In this document: positions 7,379 to 14,848 of the stretch, in pieces
How positions within the stretch are numbered: the first letter of the stretch is position 1
Layout: each line of letters opens with the position of its first letter
Assembly: GCF_029961155.1 (NCBI RefSeq)
Contig: NZ_JASBRH010000030.1
Location: forward strand, 1-48,749
Length of the DNA: 48,749 bases
Direction of reading: 5' to 3'
From: Pontibacterium granulatum
GTDB lineage: Bacteria; Pseudomonadota; Gammaproteobacteria; Pseudomonadales; Balneatricaceae
Program-made: the position numbers and the translations under genes
Notes under the pieces: generated by a model
The model's input: the letters and a program-made list of their open reading frames with translations, nothing else
Told to the model about the DNA's origin: nothing
The model's database searches: none

Positions 7379-8302
7379 ATGAGTATCAACTGGTTTCCGG
7401 GCCACATGCATAAGGCGCGGAAAGAGATTGCCAAGGTGATGGACGAAATTGACGTCATCATCGAGGTACTGGACGCACGATTGCCGCAGTCCAGCGAAAA
7501 CCCGCTGGTGGACTCCCTGCGTAAAGGGAAACCGGCACTTAAACTCCTGAATAAAAGCGATTTGGCTGATCCAAAGCGCACCAAGGAGTGGCTCGATTAC
7601 TTCAACGCGCAGCCAGATACCATGGCTGTAGCGATCGACTACGAGCAGAAAAAACAGATCAACCGCATTCCGGATATGTGCAAAAAGCTGGCGCCGGCGC
7701 GTTCCAATGCAAGTCGTCCAGTGCGTGCCATGATCATGGGTATCCCAAACGTGGGTAAGTCCACCATGATCAATGCGTTGCTGGGTAAGCGTATCGCTAA
7801 GGTGGGTAATGAACCTGCTGTGACCAAGAGTCAGACCCGCTTCACCACCAAAAATGGCATGGCACTATCCGACACGCCGGGGATCCTGTGGCCGAAGATC
7901 GAAGACAAGGATTCCGGTTACCGCCTGGCCGCGAGTGGTGCGATCAAAGACACCGCAATCGATTACGAAGACGTGGCGCTGTTCGCGGCCGGTTTTATGC
8001 TGACCGACTATCCTGAACGCGCCATGGAGCGTTACAAACTAAAAGCACTGCCGGAAAGCGCCGACAAGCTGCTGGAAGAGATCGGCCGCAAACGCGGTGG
8101 TCTGCGCCCCGGTGGCGTGATCGATATTCATAAGGCATCTGAAGTGCTGCTGCACGAGATGCGTTCCGGCAAACTTGGCTGTCTTACGTTTGAGACAGTA
8201 GCCGAGTGGGAAGAGAAACACCGTCTGGCAGAGATTGCCCGACTTGAAGCAGAAGCCGAAGCAGCGGCACTGGCTGAAGCGGAGCAACAGGAGAAAAAAT
8301 GA
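7379..8302 (+). CDS. ylqF: Ribosome biogenesis GTPase YlqF/RbgA family
   Basis: A 307-residue circularly permuted GTPase. The G4 motif NKSD (58-61) precedes the G1 P-loop GIPNVGKS (121-128) and the G3 DTPG (165-168), the order that defines the YlqF/YawG group. The N-terminal MSINWFPGHMHKARKEI is the family signature. In Bacillus subtilis the orthologue RbgA helps the large ribosomal subunit mature; the same role is inferred here. The C-terminal 40 residues are an alanine- and glutamate-rich helix. Its stop overlaps the start of the next gene by 4 bases (ATGA), pointing to translational coupling. Confidence 0.92.
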   Translation: MSINWFPGHMHKARKEIAKVMDEIDVIIEVLDARLPQSSENPLVDSLRKGKPALKLLNKSDLADPKRTKEWLDYFNAQPDTMAVAIDYEQKKQINRIPDMCKKLAPARSNASRPVRAMIMGIPNVGKSTMINALLGKRIAKVGNEPAVTKSQTRFTTKNGMALSDTPGILWPKIEDKDSGYRLAASGAIKDTAIDYEDVALFAAGFMLTDYPERAMERYKLKALPESADKLLEEIGRKRGGLRPGGVIDIHKASEVLLHEMRSGKLGCLTFETVAEWEEKHRLAEIARLEAEAEAAALAEAEQQEKK

Positions 8303-8568
8303 GCCGTACCAAGAAAAAACGTCGCCACGTATCGCAATACATCCAGGAAGATGCGGGGCCAACCAAAGCTGAACGTCTGGCAAACCCGAACAGCTACGAA
8401 TCCCGCAAGCGTAAGGCGCAGAAGGACAGCAAAAAGCCTAAGTCTGTTTATCAGAAAGAGCTTGAAAAACAGGAAGCTGCGAAGAAGCAGGATTCCTCCG
8501 ACCAGCGTAAAGGCGGTCGTCTGGCGGATAAGATCCGTAAGCTGAACGCCGAAAAGAAAGACGATTAG
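8299..8568 (+). CDS. Small highly basic protein coupled to ylqF
   Basis: An 89-residue protein rich in lysine and arginine, with almost no hydrophobic core. It begins MSRTKKKRRH and alternates basic and glutamine/serine patches to the end. The start codon overlaps the ylqF stop (ATGA), and a GGAGAAAAA ribosome site lies just before it. I do not recognise a characterised family. The charge and coupling to a ribosome-assembly GTPase suggest an RNA- or ribosome-binding protein, probably disordered when free (inference). Confidence 0.65.
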   Translation: MSRTKKKRRHVSQYIQEDAGPTKAERLANPNSYESRKRKAQKDSKKPKSVYQKELEKQEAAKKQDSSDQRKGGRLADKIRKLNAEKKDD

Positions 8569-8576
8569 TGTTGTTG

Positions 8577-8640
8577 ATGGTTTGATCTCCTGTTAACCCT
8601 CTTCTATTTTTGGGGTACAGACAACCGGAGATCAAACCAT
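8577..8640 (+). promoter_or_regulatory. Inverted repeat that would sequester the CDGSH gene's ribosome site and start
   Basis: ATGGTTTGATCTCC (8577-8590) is a perfect 14-base complement of GGAGATCAAACCAT (8627-8640). The right arm contains the GGAG ribosome site and the first two bases of the ATG at 8639. The 36-base loop is pyrimidine-rich in its first half. Folding in the mRNA would hide the translation start, so this may be a translational switch. The arms start 8 bases after the preceding stop codon. Confidence 0.6.
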
Positions 8641-8893
8641 GTCTCACTCACCCGTTCATCGAGCCGGGCACTCGCCCATACAAGTCGATTTGGTGGAGGG
8701 AGAAACTTATACTTGGTGTGCCTGCGGGCGATCCAACTCCCAACCCTTCTGTGACGGTTCTCACCAGGGAACCGGTATCGATCCCATCGTATTCGTCGCT
8801 GAAAAAAGTGGCCCCGTCTGGCTCTGTATGTGTAAACAAACCGGCACACCGCCGCTCTGTGATGGCTCCCACAGCAAGAAAAAAGTAGAATAG
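8639..8893 (+). CDS. CDGSH iron-sulfur domain protein, two motifs
   Basis: An 84-residue protein with two CDGSH iron-sulfur sites. The first is CACGRSNSQPFCDGSH (about residues 28-43). The second is CMCKQTGTPPLCDGSH (about 64-79). Each offers three cysteines and one histidine for a [2Fe-2S] cluster, the arrangement of the mitoNEET-related CISD3/type 3 proteins. These proteins are thought to handle electrons or clusters, but bacterial functions remain poorly defined. The ribosome site is inside a 14-bp inverted repeat. A flavoprotein gene follows after 30 bases, and an electron-transfer link between the two is possible but unproven. Confidence 0.9.
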   Translation: MSHSPVHRAGHSPIQVDLVEGETYTWCACGRSNSQPFCDGSHQGTGIDPIVFVAEKSGPVWLCMCKQTGTPPLCDGSHSKKKVE

Positions 8894-8923
8894 CCGCCTT
8901 TCATCACCATCGAGGCAGCTCCC

Positions 8924-10105
8924 TTGCAGCAGTACGACGTTCTTATTGTGGGTGCCGGTGCATCCGGACTCATGTGTGCAGCCACCGCAGGCTATCGTGG
9001 CCGTTCGGTGCTGGTTATCGAACACACCAAAAAGATCGGTCGTAAGATCCTGATGTCTGGTGGTGGACGCTGCAACTTCACCAATATTCACAACGGCCCG
9101 GCCAACTTTATCTCGGCCAACCCGCATTTCTGTAAGTCTGCCCTCAGCCGATATTCCGCACAGGACTTTATCGAGCTGGTGGACCGCCACGGTATCGAAT
9201 ACCACGAAAAGACATTGGGCCAGCTGTTCTGCAATGAGTCCAGCAAAGAGATCCTGCAACTGCTGCTGACCGAGTGCGACTGGGCGGGTGTAACCCTACA
9301 GACCGAAACCGAAGTGAAGGGTATCGAGCAGGTCGAAGGTGGTTACCAAATCGAAACCTCCAAAGGTCCAATCCGCTGTGAATCGCTGGTAATAGCCACC
9401 GGTGGCCTGTCGATTCCGAATGGCGGTGCCACTGCATTTGCCTTTGACGTAGCAGAGCAGTTTGGCATGAAGGTGCTGGAACGCCGTGCTGCGCTGGTGC
9501 CGTTTACCCTGCAACCGCAGGAGCTGGAACACTTCAAACCGCTCTCGGGCATCTCCCACGATCCGGTTGAGATCAGCTACGGCAAAACCACCTTCAAAGA
9601 GAGTATGTTGTTCACTCACCGTGGCCTGAGTGGTCCCGCGGTACTGCAGATCTCCTCATACTGGGAGCCGGGTAAAGCGGTGACTGTCAACCTGTTCCCG
9701 GAACTGGACCTGCTTGAGTGGCTAAAAGAGCAGCGTGAAGCCCGGCCGAAGGCAGAGATCAAAACGGTACTTGCAACCCTGATGACCAAACGCCTGGTGC
9801 AGACCTTTTGCGAGATCTGGGCGATTGACGGCACGCTGGGCCAATGCAGTAACGAAAAACTGAATGCCATCGCCGATCAGTTTCACCACTGGCAGGTCAA
9901 ACCGAGTGGCACCGAAGGCTACCGTACTGCTGAAGTGACGCTGGGTGGGATCGACACCAATGAAGTCTCCCAGAAAACTTTCGAAGCCAAAAAAGCACCG
10001 GGTATCTACTTTATCGGGGAGTGCTTGGATGTAACCGGACACCTGGGGGGGCACAACTTCCAGTGGGCGTGGGCTTCAGGATTTTGTGCGGGGCAGGCGG
10101 TTTAA
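8924..10105 (+). CDS. HI0933/BaiN-family NAD(P)/FAD-dependent oxidoreductase
   Basis: A 393-residue flavoprotein. The FAD-binding Rossmann motif GAGASGLMCA lies at about residues 10-19. It is followed by the family hallmark KIGRKILMSGGGRCNFTN. The C-terminal FAD contact is GECLDVTGHLGGHNFQWAW. The start is TTG at 8924, with GAGG at 8912-8915; no ATG exists at the right place. Family members include YhiN and the bile-acid dehydroxylation enzyme BaiN, but for most, as here, the substrate is unknown. The last 145 or so codons are duplicated in decayed form at 10741-11174. Confidence 0.87.
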   Translation: MQQYDVLIVGAGASGLMCAATAGYRGRSVLVIEHTKKIGRKILMSGGGRCNFTNIHNGPANFISANPHFCKSALSRYSAQDFIELVDRHGIEYHEKTLGQLFCNESSKEILQLLLTECDWAGVTLQTETEVKGIEQVEGGYQIETSKGPIRCESLVIATGGLSIPNGGATAFAFDVAEQFGMKVLERRAALVPFTLQPQELEHFKPLSGISHDPVEISYGKTTFKESMLFTHRGLSGPAVLQISSYWEPGKAVTVNLFPELDLLEWLKEQREARPKAEIKTVLATLMTKRLVQTFCEIWAIDGTLGQCSNEKLNAIADQFHHWQVKPSGTEGYRTAEVTLGGIDTNEVSQKTFEAKKAPGIYFIGECLDVTGHLGGHNFQWAWASGFCAGQAV

Positions 10106-10314
10106 GTGTATCTACGTAATTATCACGAAGACAGCTGAGTCACGCATCTGATTAAGTGCAGGGCAAAGGTGTGTGTGGAGGGAGAATTGTCTTCGTTTCT
10201 GGCTTTTGTGCTAGGTTCGGGAGGCTTCCTGCTAGCCGAATTTGCTGTATAGGGGGGCGTCTGCAACACTGAGATAGAGTGCATTGCTTTATTCTCCAGG
10301 GTGAGGGCGTTTCT

Positions 10315-10731
10315 ATGTACACGAAAATTATGGTGCCGGTGGACTTAGCGCACATTGAAAGCCTAGAAAAAGCGCTTGTTACCGCCGCAGATTTGTCGAA
10401 GCATTACGGAACTGCGGTGTGTTATGTCGGTGTATCGGCATCGGCGCCAAGCGAGGTTGCCCATAACAGTGAAGAGTTTAGCGCCAAGCTTGAAGAGTTT
10501 GGGGCTGGTCAGGCGGAGAGGTTCGGCTTGCAAGCGGTCTCCACCGTTGCCCATATCAGCCCTGACCCGGCGGTTGACCTGGATAAGAACCTGATCAATA
10601 TCGCTAAAGAGGTCGGTGCGGATCTGATTGTAATGGCTTCACATATTCCCGGTTTTATCGAACATATCTTTGCCTCTAACGCGGGATATGTAGCGTCCTA
10701 TGCCAAGATCTCCGTCCTGGTTGTCCGCTAG
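10315..10731 (+). CDS. Universal stress protein (UspA family)
   Basis: A 138-residue cytoplasmic protein with the Usp fold. MYTKIMVPVDL forms the first strand and the aspartate position of the nucleotide site. DLIVMASHIPGFIEHIFASNAGYVASYAKISVLVV is the C-terminal part that in ATP-binding members carries G-x2-G-x9-G(S/T). Here that loop is altered (ASHIPG...SNAGYV), so ATP binding is uncertain. I chose ATG 10315 rather than an earlier in-frame start, as GGTGAGGG lies just upstream and the family begins with this strand. It is flanked by remnants of the flavoprotein gene on the right and possibly on the left, suggesting arrival or duplication with rearrangement. Confidence 0.85.
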   Translation: MYTKIMVPVDLAHIESLEKALVTAADLSKHYGTAVCYVGVSASAPSEVAHNSEEFSAKLEEFGAGQAERFGLQAVSTVAHISPDPAVDLDKNLINIAKEVGADLIVMASHIPGFIEHIFASNAGYVASYAKISVLVVR

Positions 10732-10740
10732 CTGCGTTGG

Positions 10741-11174
10741 TTGAAACGGCGACCATCAACCTGTTTCCGGAGCTGGACCTGTTTGAGTGGCTGAAAGACC
10801 AGAGTGAAGCCCGTCCGAAGGCAGAGATCAAAACTGTACTAATCTGCCCGGATGACCAAACGCCTGGTGCAGACCTTATGCTAGAGGCAGATAGACGGCA
10901 CGTTGGCCAGTGCAGTGACGACAAGCTACAAGCCATGCCGATCAGTTCCATAATTGGCAGGTAAAACCAAGCGGCACAGAAGGTTACCGTACTGCTGAGG
11001 TAATCCTGGGTGGTATCGATACCAACGAAGTGTCCTAAAAACTTCAAAGCCAAGAAAGCAACGGGTATCTACTTCATCTGAGAGTGTCTGGACGTAACCG
11101 AGTGTTTTCCATAATTTCCAGTGGGCTTAGGCTTAGGCTTGGGCTTCTGGCTTTTGTGCGGGCAGGAAGTTTAG
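10741..11174 (+). pseudogene. Decayed 3' fragment of the HI0933/BaiN-like gene
   Basis: This stretch aligns along its length with the last third of the intact gene (about 9675-10105). Shared parts include the regions for LFPELDL-EWLK, the segment starting EGYRTAEVTLGGIDTNEV, and the final ASGFCAGQ. It carries several frameshifts, in-frame stops (for example at EVS-stop near 11035) and a deletion in the glycine-rich FAD loop. A GGCTT-type hexamer near 11124-11147 has expanded to four copies. There is no 5' part. It begins 9 bases after the stress-protein stop. Many substitutions separate it from the intact copy, so the duplication is old or came from a related strain. Confidence 0.85.
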
Positions 11175-11412
11175 TTGCTTGCTTGAGAATAAAGGTGCTC
11201 GGTTTTAGGTGGGCGGGTAAAGAGTGTTTTCGTCTGCTGTATTTCTTTTTAGTGGGCGGTTGTCTTTTTGTTTGTTTTTTATATGTTAAGAATGTTTATT
11301 TTTTATTGATTTATAGGAGAAATGTCTTTTCTTGTTGCTGTAGCCTGATATGACTCCTGCTGCTTATTTATAAGTAGACCAAAATAATAAATATTACCTT
11401 TTGGAGGGTATC

Positions 11413-11610
11413 ATGGTAACAATTAAACAATCCCCGCAACCTAGCTCTCTAACCAGTATCCATGAGTCGACGCGTGTTGAGGTATCTCACATGAAGTCAG
11501 AAACAGATTGTGCACTGAATAAAGGAGATGAATCTGTTTCTCGGTCTGTAGCGCACAGTATATATTTTGATGAAAAAGAAGAAATTTTCTTCGTTCGTTC
11601 ATCAAACTAG
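11413..11610 (+). CDS. Hypothetical small protein
   Basis: A 65-residue frame beginning MVTIKQSPQ after a strong GGAGGG ribosome site 4 bases upstream. It is rich in serine, glutamate and threonine, with no membrane segment or signal peptide, and ends SIYFDEKEEIFFVRSSN. I do not recognise it. It sits after an AT-rich stretch (11175-11412) whose base use differs from the surroundings and in which I see no gene. The ribosome site is the main support, so the call is tentative. Confidence 0.4.
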   Translation: MVTIKQSPQPSSLTSIHESTRVEVSHMKSETDCALNKGDESVSRSVAHSIYFDEKEEIFFVRSSN

Positions 11611-11792
11611 GTTTTTCAGCGGTAGATTAGATGGATCCCGATAAATGGGCTCCACTGAGTACCGTTGTGAGAAAGCCCCCTTTCTTCAGCTCAATGTGTT
11701 CTAAATGTCTTATTGCTGTATCGACAGCAGCGTGCAGTCATGTTGGGCGCTGAGTGGTCTGCTGTAAGCTCTGCTACGGAAATCTTTTTGAA

Positions 11793-13058
11793 ATGTATGA
11801 TTATCAATTTCGACAGGCGATTAGAGCCGAGGCACATGCGCGTCCGCTACAAAGCCTTAATGCGCCTCTTTCCCTAGTACACATTGCCGTATTGTTCGAT
11901 GGCCTTGAGAGCACCGATATCGAACACGATGTTTTGTCGGTGATTCGTGCAGATGGGTATGAAGTGGATGATGATCATCCGGGATTTCTGTTTTATCGAA
12001 AGCCTTCCCACGCGCTACGTTATGAACTCCATAATGAGTTTTATACGCTGACTCTCTATAAATTCGGCACCCTGCAACCGTTATTATTGCCAGAGGAGTG
12101 GTCTGAATCGTTGCCTGGTGCGCTCTTAAGTGGCGTTGAGGTTTTGTTTAGAAAGAAAGCGCGAAACTTCATGCCAACGAGGCATGCTGAAAGTTTAGGC
12201 GAGTGGGGGGCGAGTCATTTCAATAGAAACCATAAGGTTTCTTCTCTTGTTATGGACAACACGGCGTCTATTGTCACTGATTTCGAGGCCCAGCCAGAGA
12301 GTGGCTTCATTCGGTTCCTCGTGGAGGATAAGGATATGCGCCCGAGCCAGTCAGGTCGACTCTTGCAGAGGATATGTGAAATTGAGACCTATCGCTGCAT
12401 GGCATTACTTTCTTTACCAGAGGCCCGTCTGTTGATGCCAAAAATCACGGAACTGGATCAAAGGCTGGCATCGCTGTCCCAGCGGTCATTTGATGAGAAT
12501 CTTTCAGAAATTCTGGCCCGCATGATGAATCTCGCTGCAGAGGTGGAGGCGCTTTCTGCAACCACAGCAAACAGATTTGCTGCCACTGAAGCATACTTTG
12601 CTTTAGTTGAGGGTTACATGAAGGAGCTGAATGAACAAAGGGTAGAGGGGCGGCAAACGATTAAGGAGTTTTTAGGCCGGCACCTGGCCCCTGCCAGGCG
12701 AACTACCAGAAGTGCAGCGACCCGAATCGAGTTGCTGTCCAAGAGGATTGCGCGAGCGACAGAATTAATACAGTCGCAAGTGAATCTGGCAATTGAACAG
12801 CAGAATAAAGAGCTGTTGGAAGCGTTAAATACCCGGGGACATCGTAAGATGCGTCTTCAGGCGAAGCTGGAAGGGCTGTCAGTCGTCGTCATCGCTTATT
12901 ATTTATATGACTTGGTTGATCTAGCGCTAAAAAACCTATTACTCGAAGGTGAATTGCTGGAATCGTTGTTGACAGCAATCACGTTATCACTGCCTTTTGT
13001 GATCGTTCTTATCTATCTCGCGGTAAGAAGGATGATGAAAATCGTGAGAGATGACTAA
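11793..13058 (+). CDS. DUF3422 family membrane-anchored protein
   Basis: A 421-residue protein (from ATG 11793) with the DUF3422 start RQAIRAEAHARPLQSL and the histidine motif that defines the family. The middle (about residues 190-370) is predicted helical with coiled-coil character. Two membrane segments close the protein: one near VVVIAYYLYDLVDLAL, another near ITLSLPFVIVLIYLAV. The function of the family is unknown. An upstream in-frame GTG at 11754 is possible, but the conserved homology starts after the chosen ATG. Bases 11611-11792 show nothing convincing. The gene is on the edge of the disturbed 10-13 kb patch. Confidence 0.8.
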   Translation: MYDYQFRQAIRAEAHARPLQSLNAPLSLVHIAVLFDGLESTDIEHDVLSVIRADGYEVDDDHPGFLFYRKPSHALRYELHNEFYTLTLYKFGTLQPLLLPEEWSESLPGALLSGVEVLFRKKARNFMPTRHAESLGEWGASHFNRNHKVSSLVMDNTASIVTDFEAQPESGFIRFLVEDKDMRPSQSGRLLQRICEIETYRCMALLSLPEARLLMPKITELDQRLASLSQRSFDENLSEILARMMNLAAEVEALSATTANRFAATEAYFALVEGYMKELNEQRVEGRQTIKEFLGRHLAPARRTTRSAATRIELLSKRIARATELIQSQVNLAIEQQNKELLEALNTRGHRKMRLQAKLEGLSVVVIAYYLYDLVDLALKNLLLEGELLESLLTAITLSLPFVIVLIYLAVRRMMKIVRDD

Positions 13059-13310
13059 GCTTCCGATGGAGGTGGTCCCGCTAAATCTTCCTGCCTGTTA
13101 CCAAGGGTTAAGGCGAATCTGGCTTTTCCCTGCATTCTGAACAACCTTGGGAATGAGAGCCGCTTTCCTGCGATAGAGGTGTTTCATTCGCAAGGAGGGG
13201 GAAGGGGTATTTTACGGTAATGCAGGTAGGGCAGATCTCCCTATGCCATCCGCGCAGGCATCGGGTCGTGTATAATCCACCACTCTTTCCAGATAGATCA
13301 GGTATAGCGA

Positions 13311-14585
13311 GTGGTGAATAGAACGTTGGTGGCTGTTGGTAACGGTCGTTTATTTAATCCCGTTCTGATCGCGGGATGTATCATCATCCTCGTCAGTTTC
13401 GCGGTCCGCTCCTCATTCGGGTTGTTTCAGATTCCGATCGCCCAGGAGTTCAACTGGTTGCGAGAGGACTTCTCATTTGCTATCGCGATCCAGAACCTGT
13501 TCTGGGGTATCGGCCAGCCGATGTTCAGTGCATTGGCTGAGAAGTATGGTGACAGAAAAGCGATCATCGCCGGTGCTGCATGTTATGTGATCGGTTTGGT
13601 GCTTTCTTCCTTTGCGATCACACCAGGTCAGCATCAGTTGCTTGAGATGCTGGTGGGCTTTGGCATTGCGGGTACCGGCTTCGGTGTCATCCTTGCTGTA
13701 GTGGGGCGCGCATCATCTGATAAACACCGTTCCTTGGCATTGGGTATTGCAACGGCGGCGGGCTCTGCAGGTCAGATTGTTGGGCCGCCGATTGCTCAAA
13801 CATTGTTGAACCAGATGCCTTGGCAGTCGGTGTTTATCGCCTTTGCCGGTTTTATCATCGTCTCGCTGGTGGCGTTGTTCTTTATGCGTGCACCACTGCC
13901 AGCCAAAGCGTCTCATCAGGACGAGAAGATGGGGGCGGTGTTGAAGAAAGCGCTTAAAGATCCATCCTTCGCCTTTATCTTTATCGGTTTCTTCTCCTGT
14001 GGTTACCAGCTGGCGTTTATTACCGCTCACTTTCCTGCGTTTATCGCTGAGATGTGCAGTGCTGTGGCGCCGGGCAGCATTATTCAGTCCCTCGGTATTA
14101 CATCTACCTCAACGTTGGGTGCTGTCGCGATTGCGCTGATTGGTGTTTCCAATATTGGGGGTACGGTGACCGCCGGTTGGTTGGGTAACAAGTACTCCCG
14201 TAAGTACCTGTTGGCGGGGATTTACCTCCTGCGCACGATTGTTGCCGCAGCATTTATTCTGAATCCGATCACACCGGAAACCGTGGTGTTGTTCTCAATT
14301 TCCATGGGCGCCCTTTGGCTGGCAACGGTGCCGCTCACATCCGGTCTGGTGGCCCAGATCTATGGCTTACGTTATATGGGCACGCTGTACGGATTGGTGT
14401 TCTTCTCCCACCAATTGGGAGGCTTCCTGGGTGTTTGGTTGGGCGGAATGATGTACGACCTGTATGGCAGCTACACCGTGGTGTGGTGGGTTGGCGTTGG
14501 TTTCGGCTTGCTGTCAGCCATCATCCATCTGCCGGTTGAAGAGAAGCCTTGGGCGGATCGGAAACCGGCTGTAGCGGTTGCCTGA
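13311..14585 (+). CDS. MFS transporter
   Basis: A 424-residue carrier with about 12 membrane segments. The loop between segments 2 and 3 has AEKYGDRKAIIAG, the MFS motif A. The layout (RSSFGLFQIPIAQEFNWLRE near the start, a long central loop around residues 200-215) resembles the monocarboxylate/OFA-like branch. The substrate cannot be read from the sequence. The start appears to be GTG 13311, or GTG 13314, with AGG about 8 bases before. A TATAAT sequence at 13271-13276 may be its -10 box. It is a single-gene unit between DUF3422 and the YcaO gene. Confidence 0.85.
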   Translation: MVNRTLVAVGNGRLFNPVLIAGCIIILVSFAVRSSFGLFQIPIAQEFNWLREDFSFAIAIQNLFWGIGQPMFSALAEKYGDRKAIIAGAACYVIGLVLSSFAITPGQHQLLEMLVGFGIAGTGFGVILAVVGRASSDKHRSLALGIATAAGSAGQIVGPPIAQTLLNQMPWQSVFIAFAGFIIVSLVALFFMRAPLPAKASHQDEKMGAVLKKALKDPSFAFIFIGFFSCGYQLAFITAHFPAFIAEMCSAVAPGSIIQSLGITSTSTLGAVAIALIGVSNIGGTVTAGWLGNKYSRKYLLAGIYLLRTIVAAAFILNPITPETVVLFSISMGALWLATVPLTSGLVAQIYGLRYMGTLYGLVFFSHQLGGFLGVWLGGMMYDLYGSYTVVWWVGVGFGLLSAIIHLPVEEKPWADRKPAVAVA

Positions 14586-14727
14586 TACAACCTTCCCGTA
14601 GTGGCTTTCTTTTGTAAGAGCAGCGAGGCTCTTGCGCTGTCAGCGAACACAGCCGCGCGGAACTGCTCGGTGCTCCTTCAAGCAGCGGGCAATCTAAATA
14701 ATGTTTTCGTTCCTATATGATCGATCG

Positions 14728-14736
14728 TGCTAGAAT
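14728..14736 (+). promoter_or_regulatory. Extended -10 promoter for the OsmC-YcaO gene
   Basis: TGC-TAGAAT is an extended -10 element about 112 bases before the start codon of the OsmC-YcaO gene. No clear -35 hexamer precedes it, as is common for extended -10 promoters. It implies a 5' leader of about 105 bases. Confidence 0.4.
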
Positions 14737-14848
14737 GCGCGCCATATCCATGTGTCTTCCGACACACTGTAGCTGCTGGATTTAAATCCCCTGACACGGC
14801 AGTTAGCGCTACCCGATTTGCTCCTAACGATTCCTAAAGAGTACTCAA

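Noticed and set aside
11084-11353. 89-codon frame over the end of the decayed flavoprotein copy
   Set aside because: It begins inside the pseudogene in another frame and runs into AT-rich sequence, giving a low-complexity phenylalanine/cysteine-rich product without a ribosome site.
14611-14640. Hairpin AAGAGC/GCTCTT after the MFS gene resembling a REP unit or terminator
   Set aside because: No T-run follows and it does not match the GTAG...CGAC pattern of the other units well enough.
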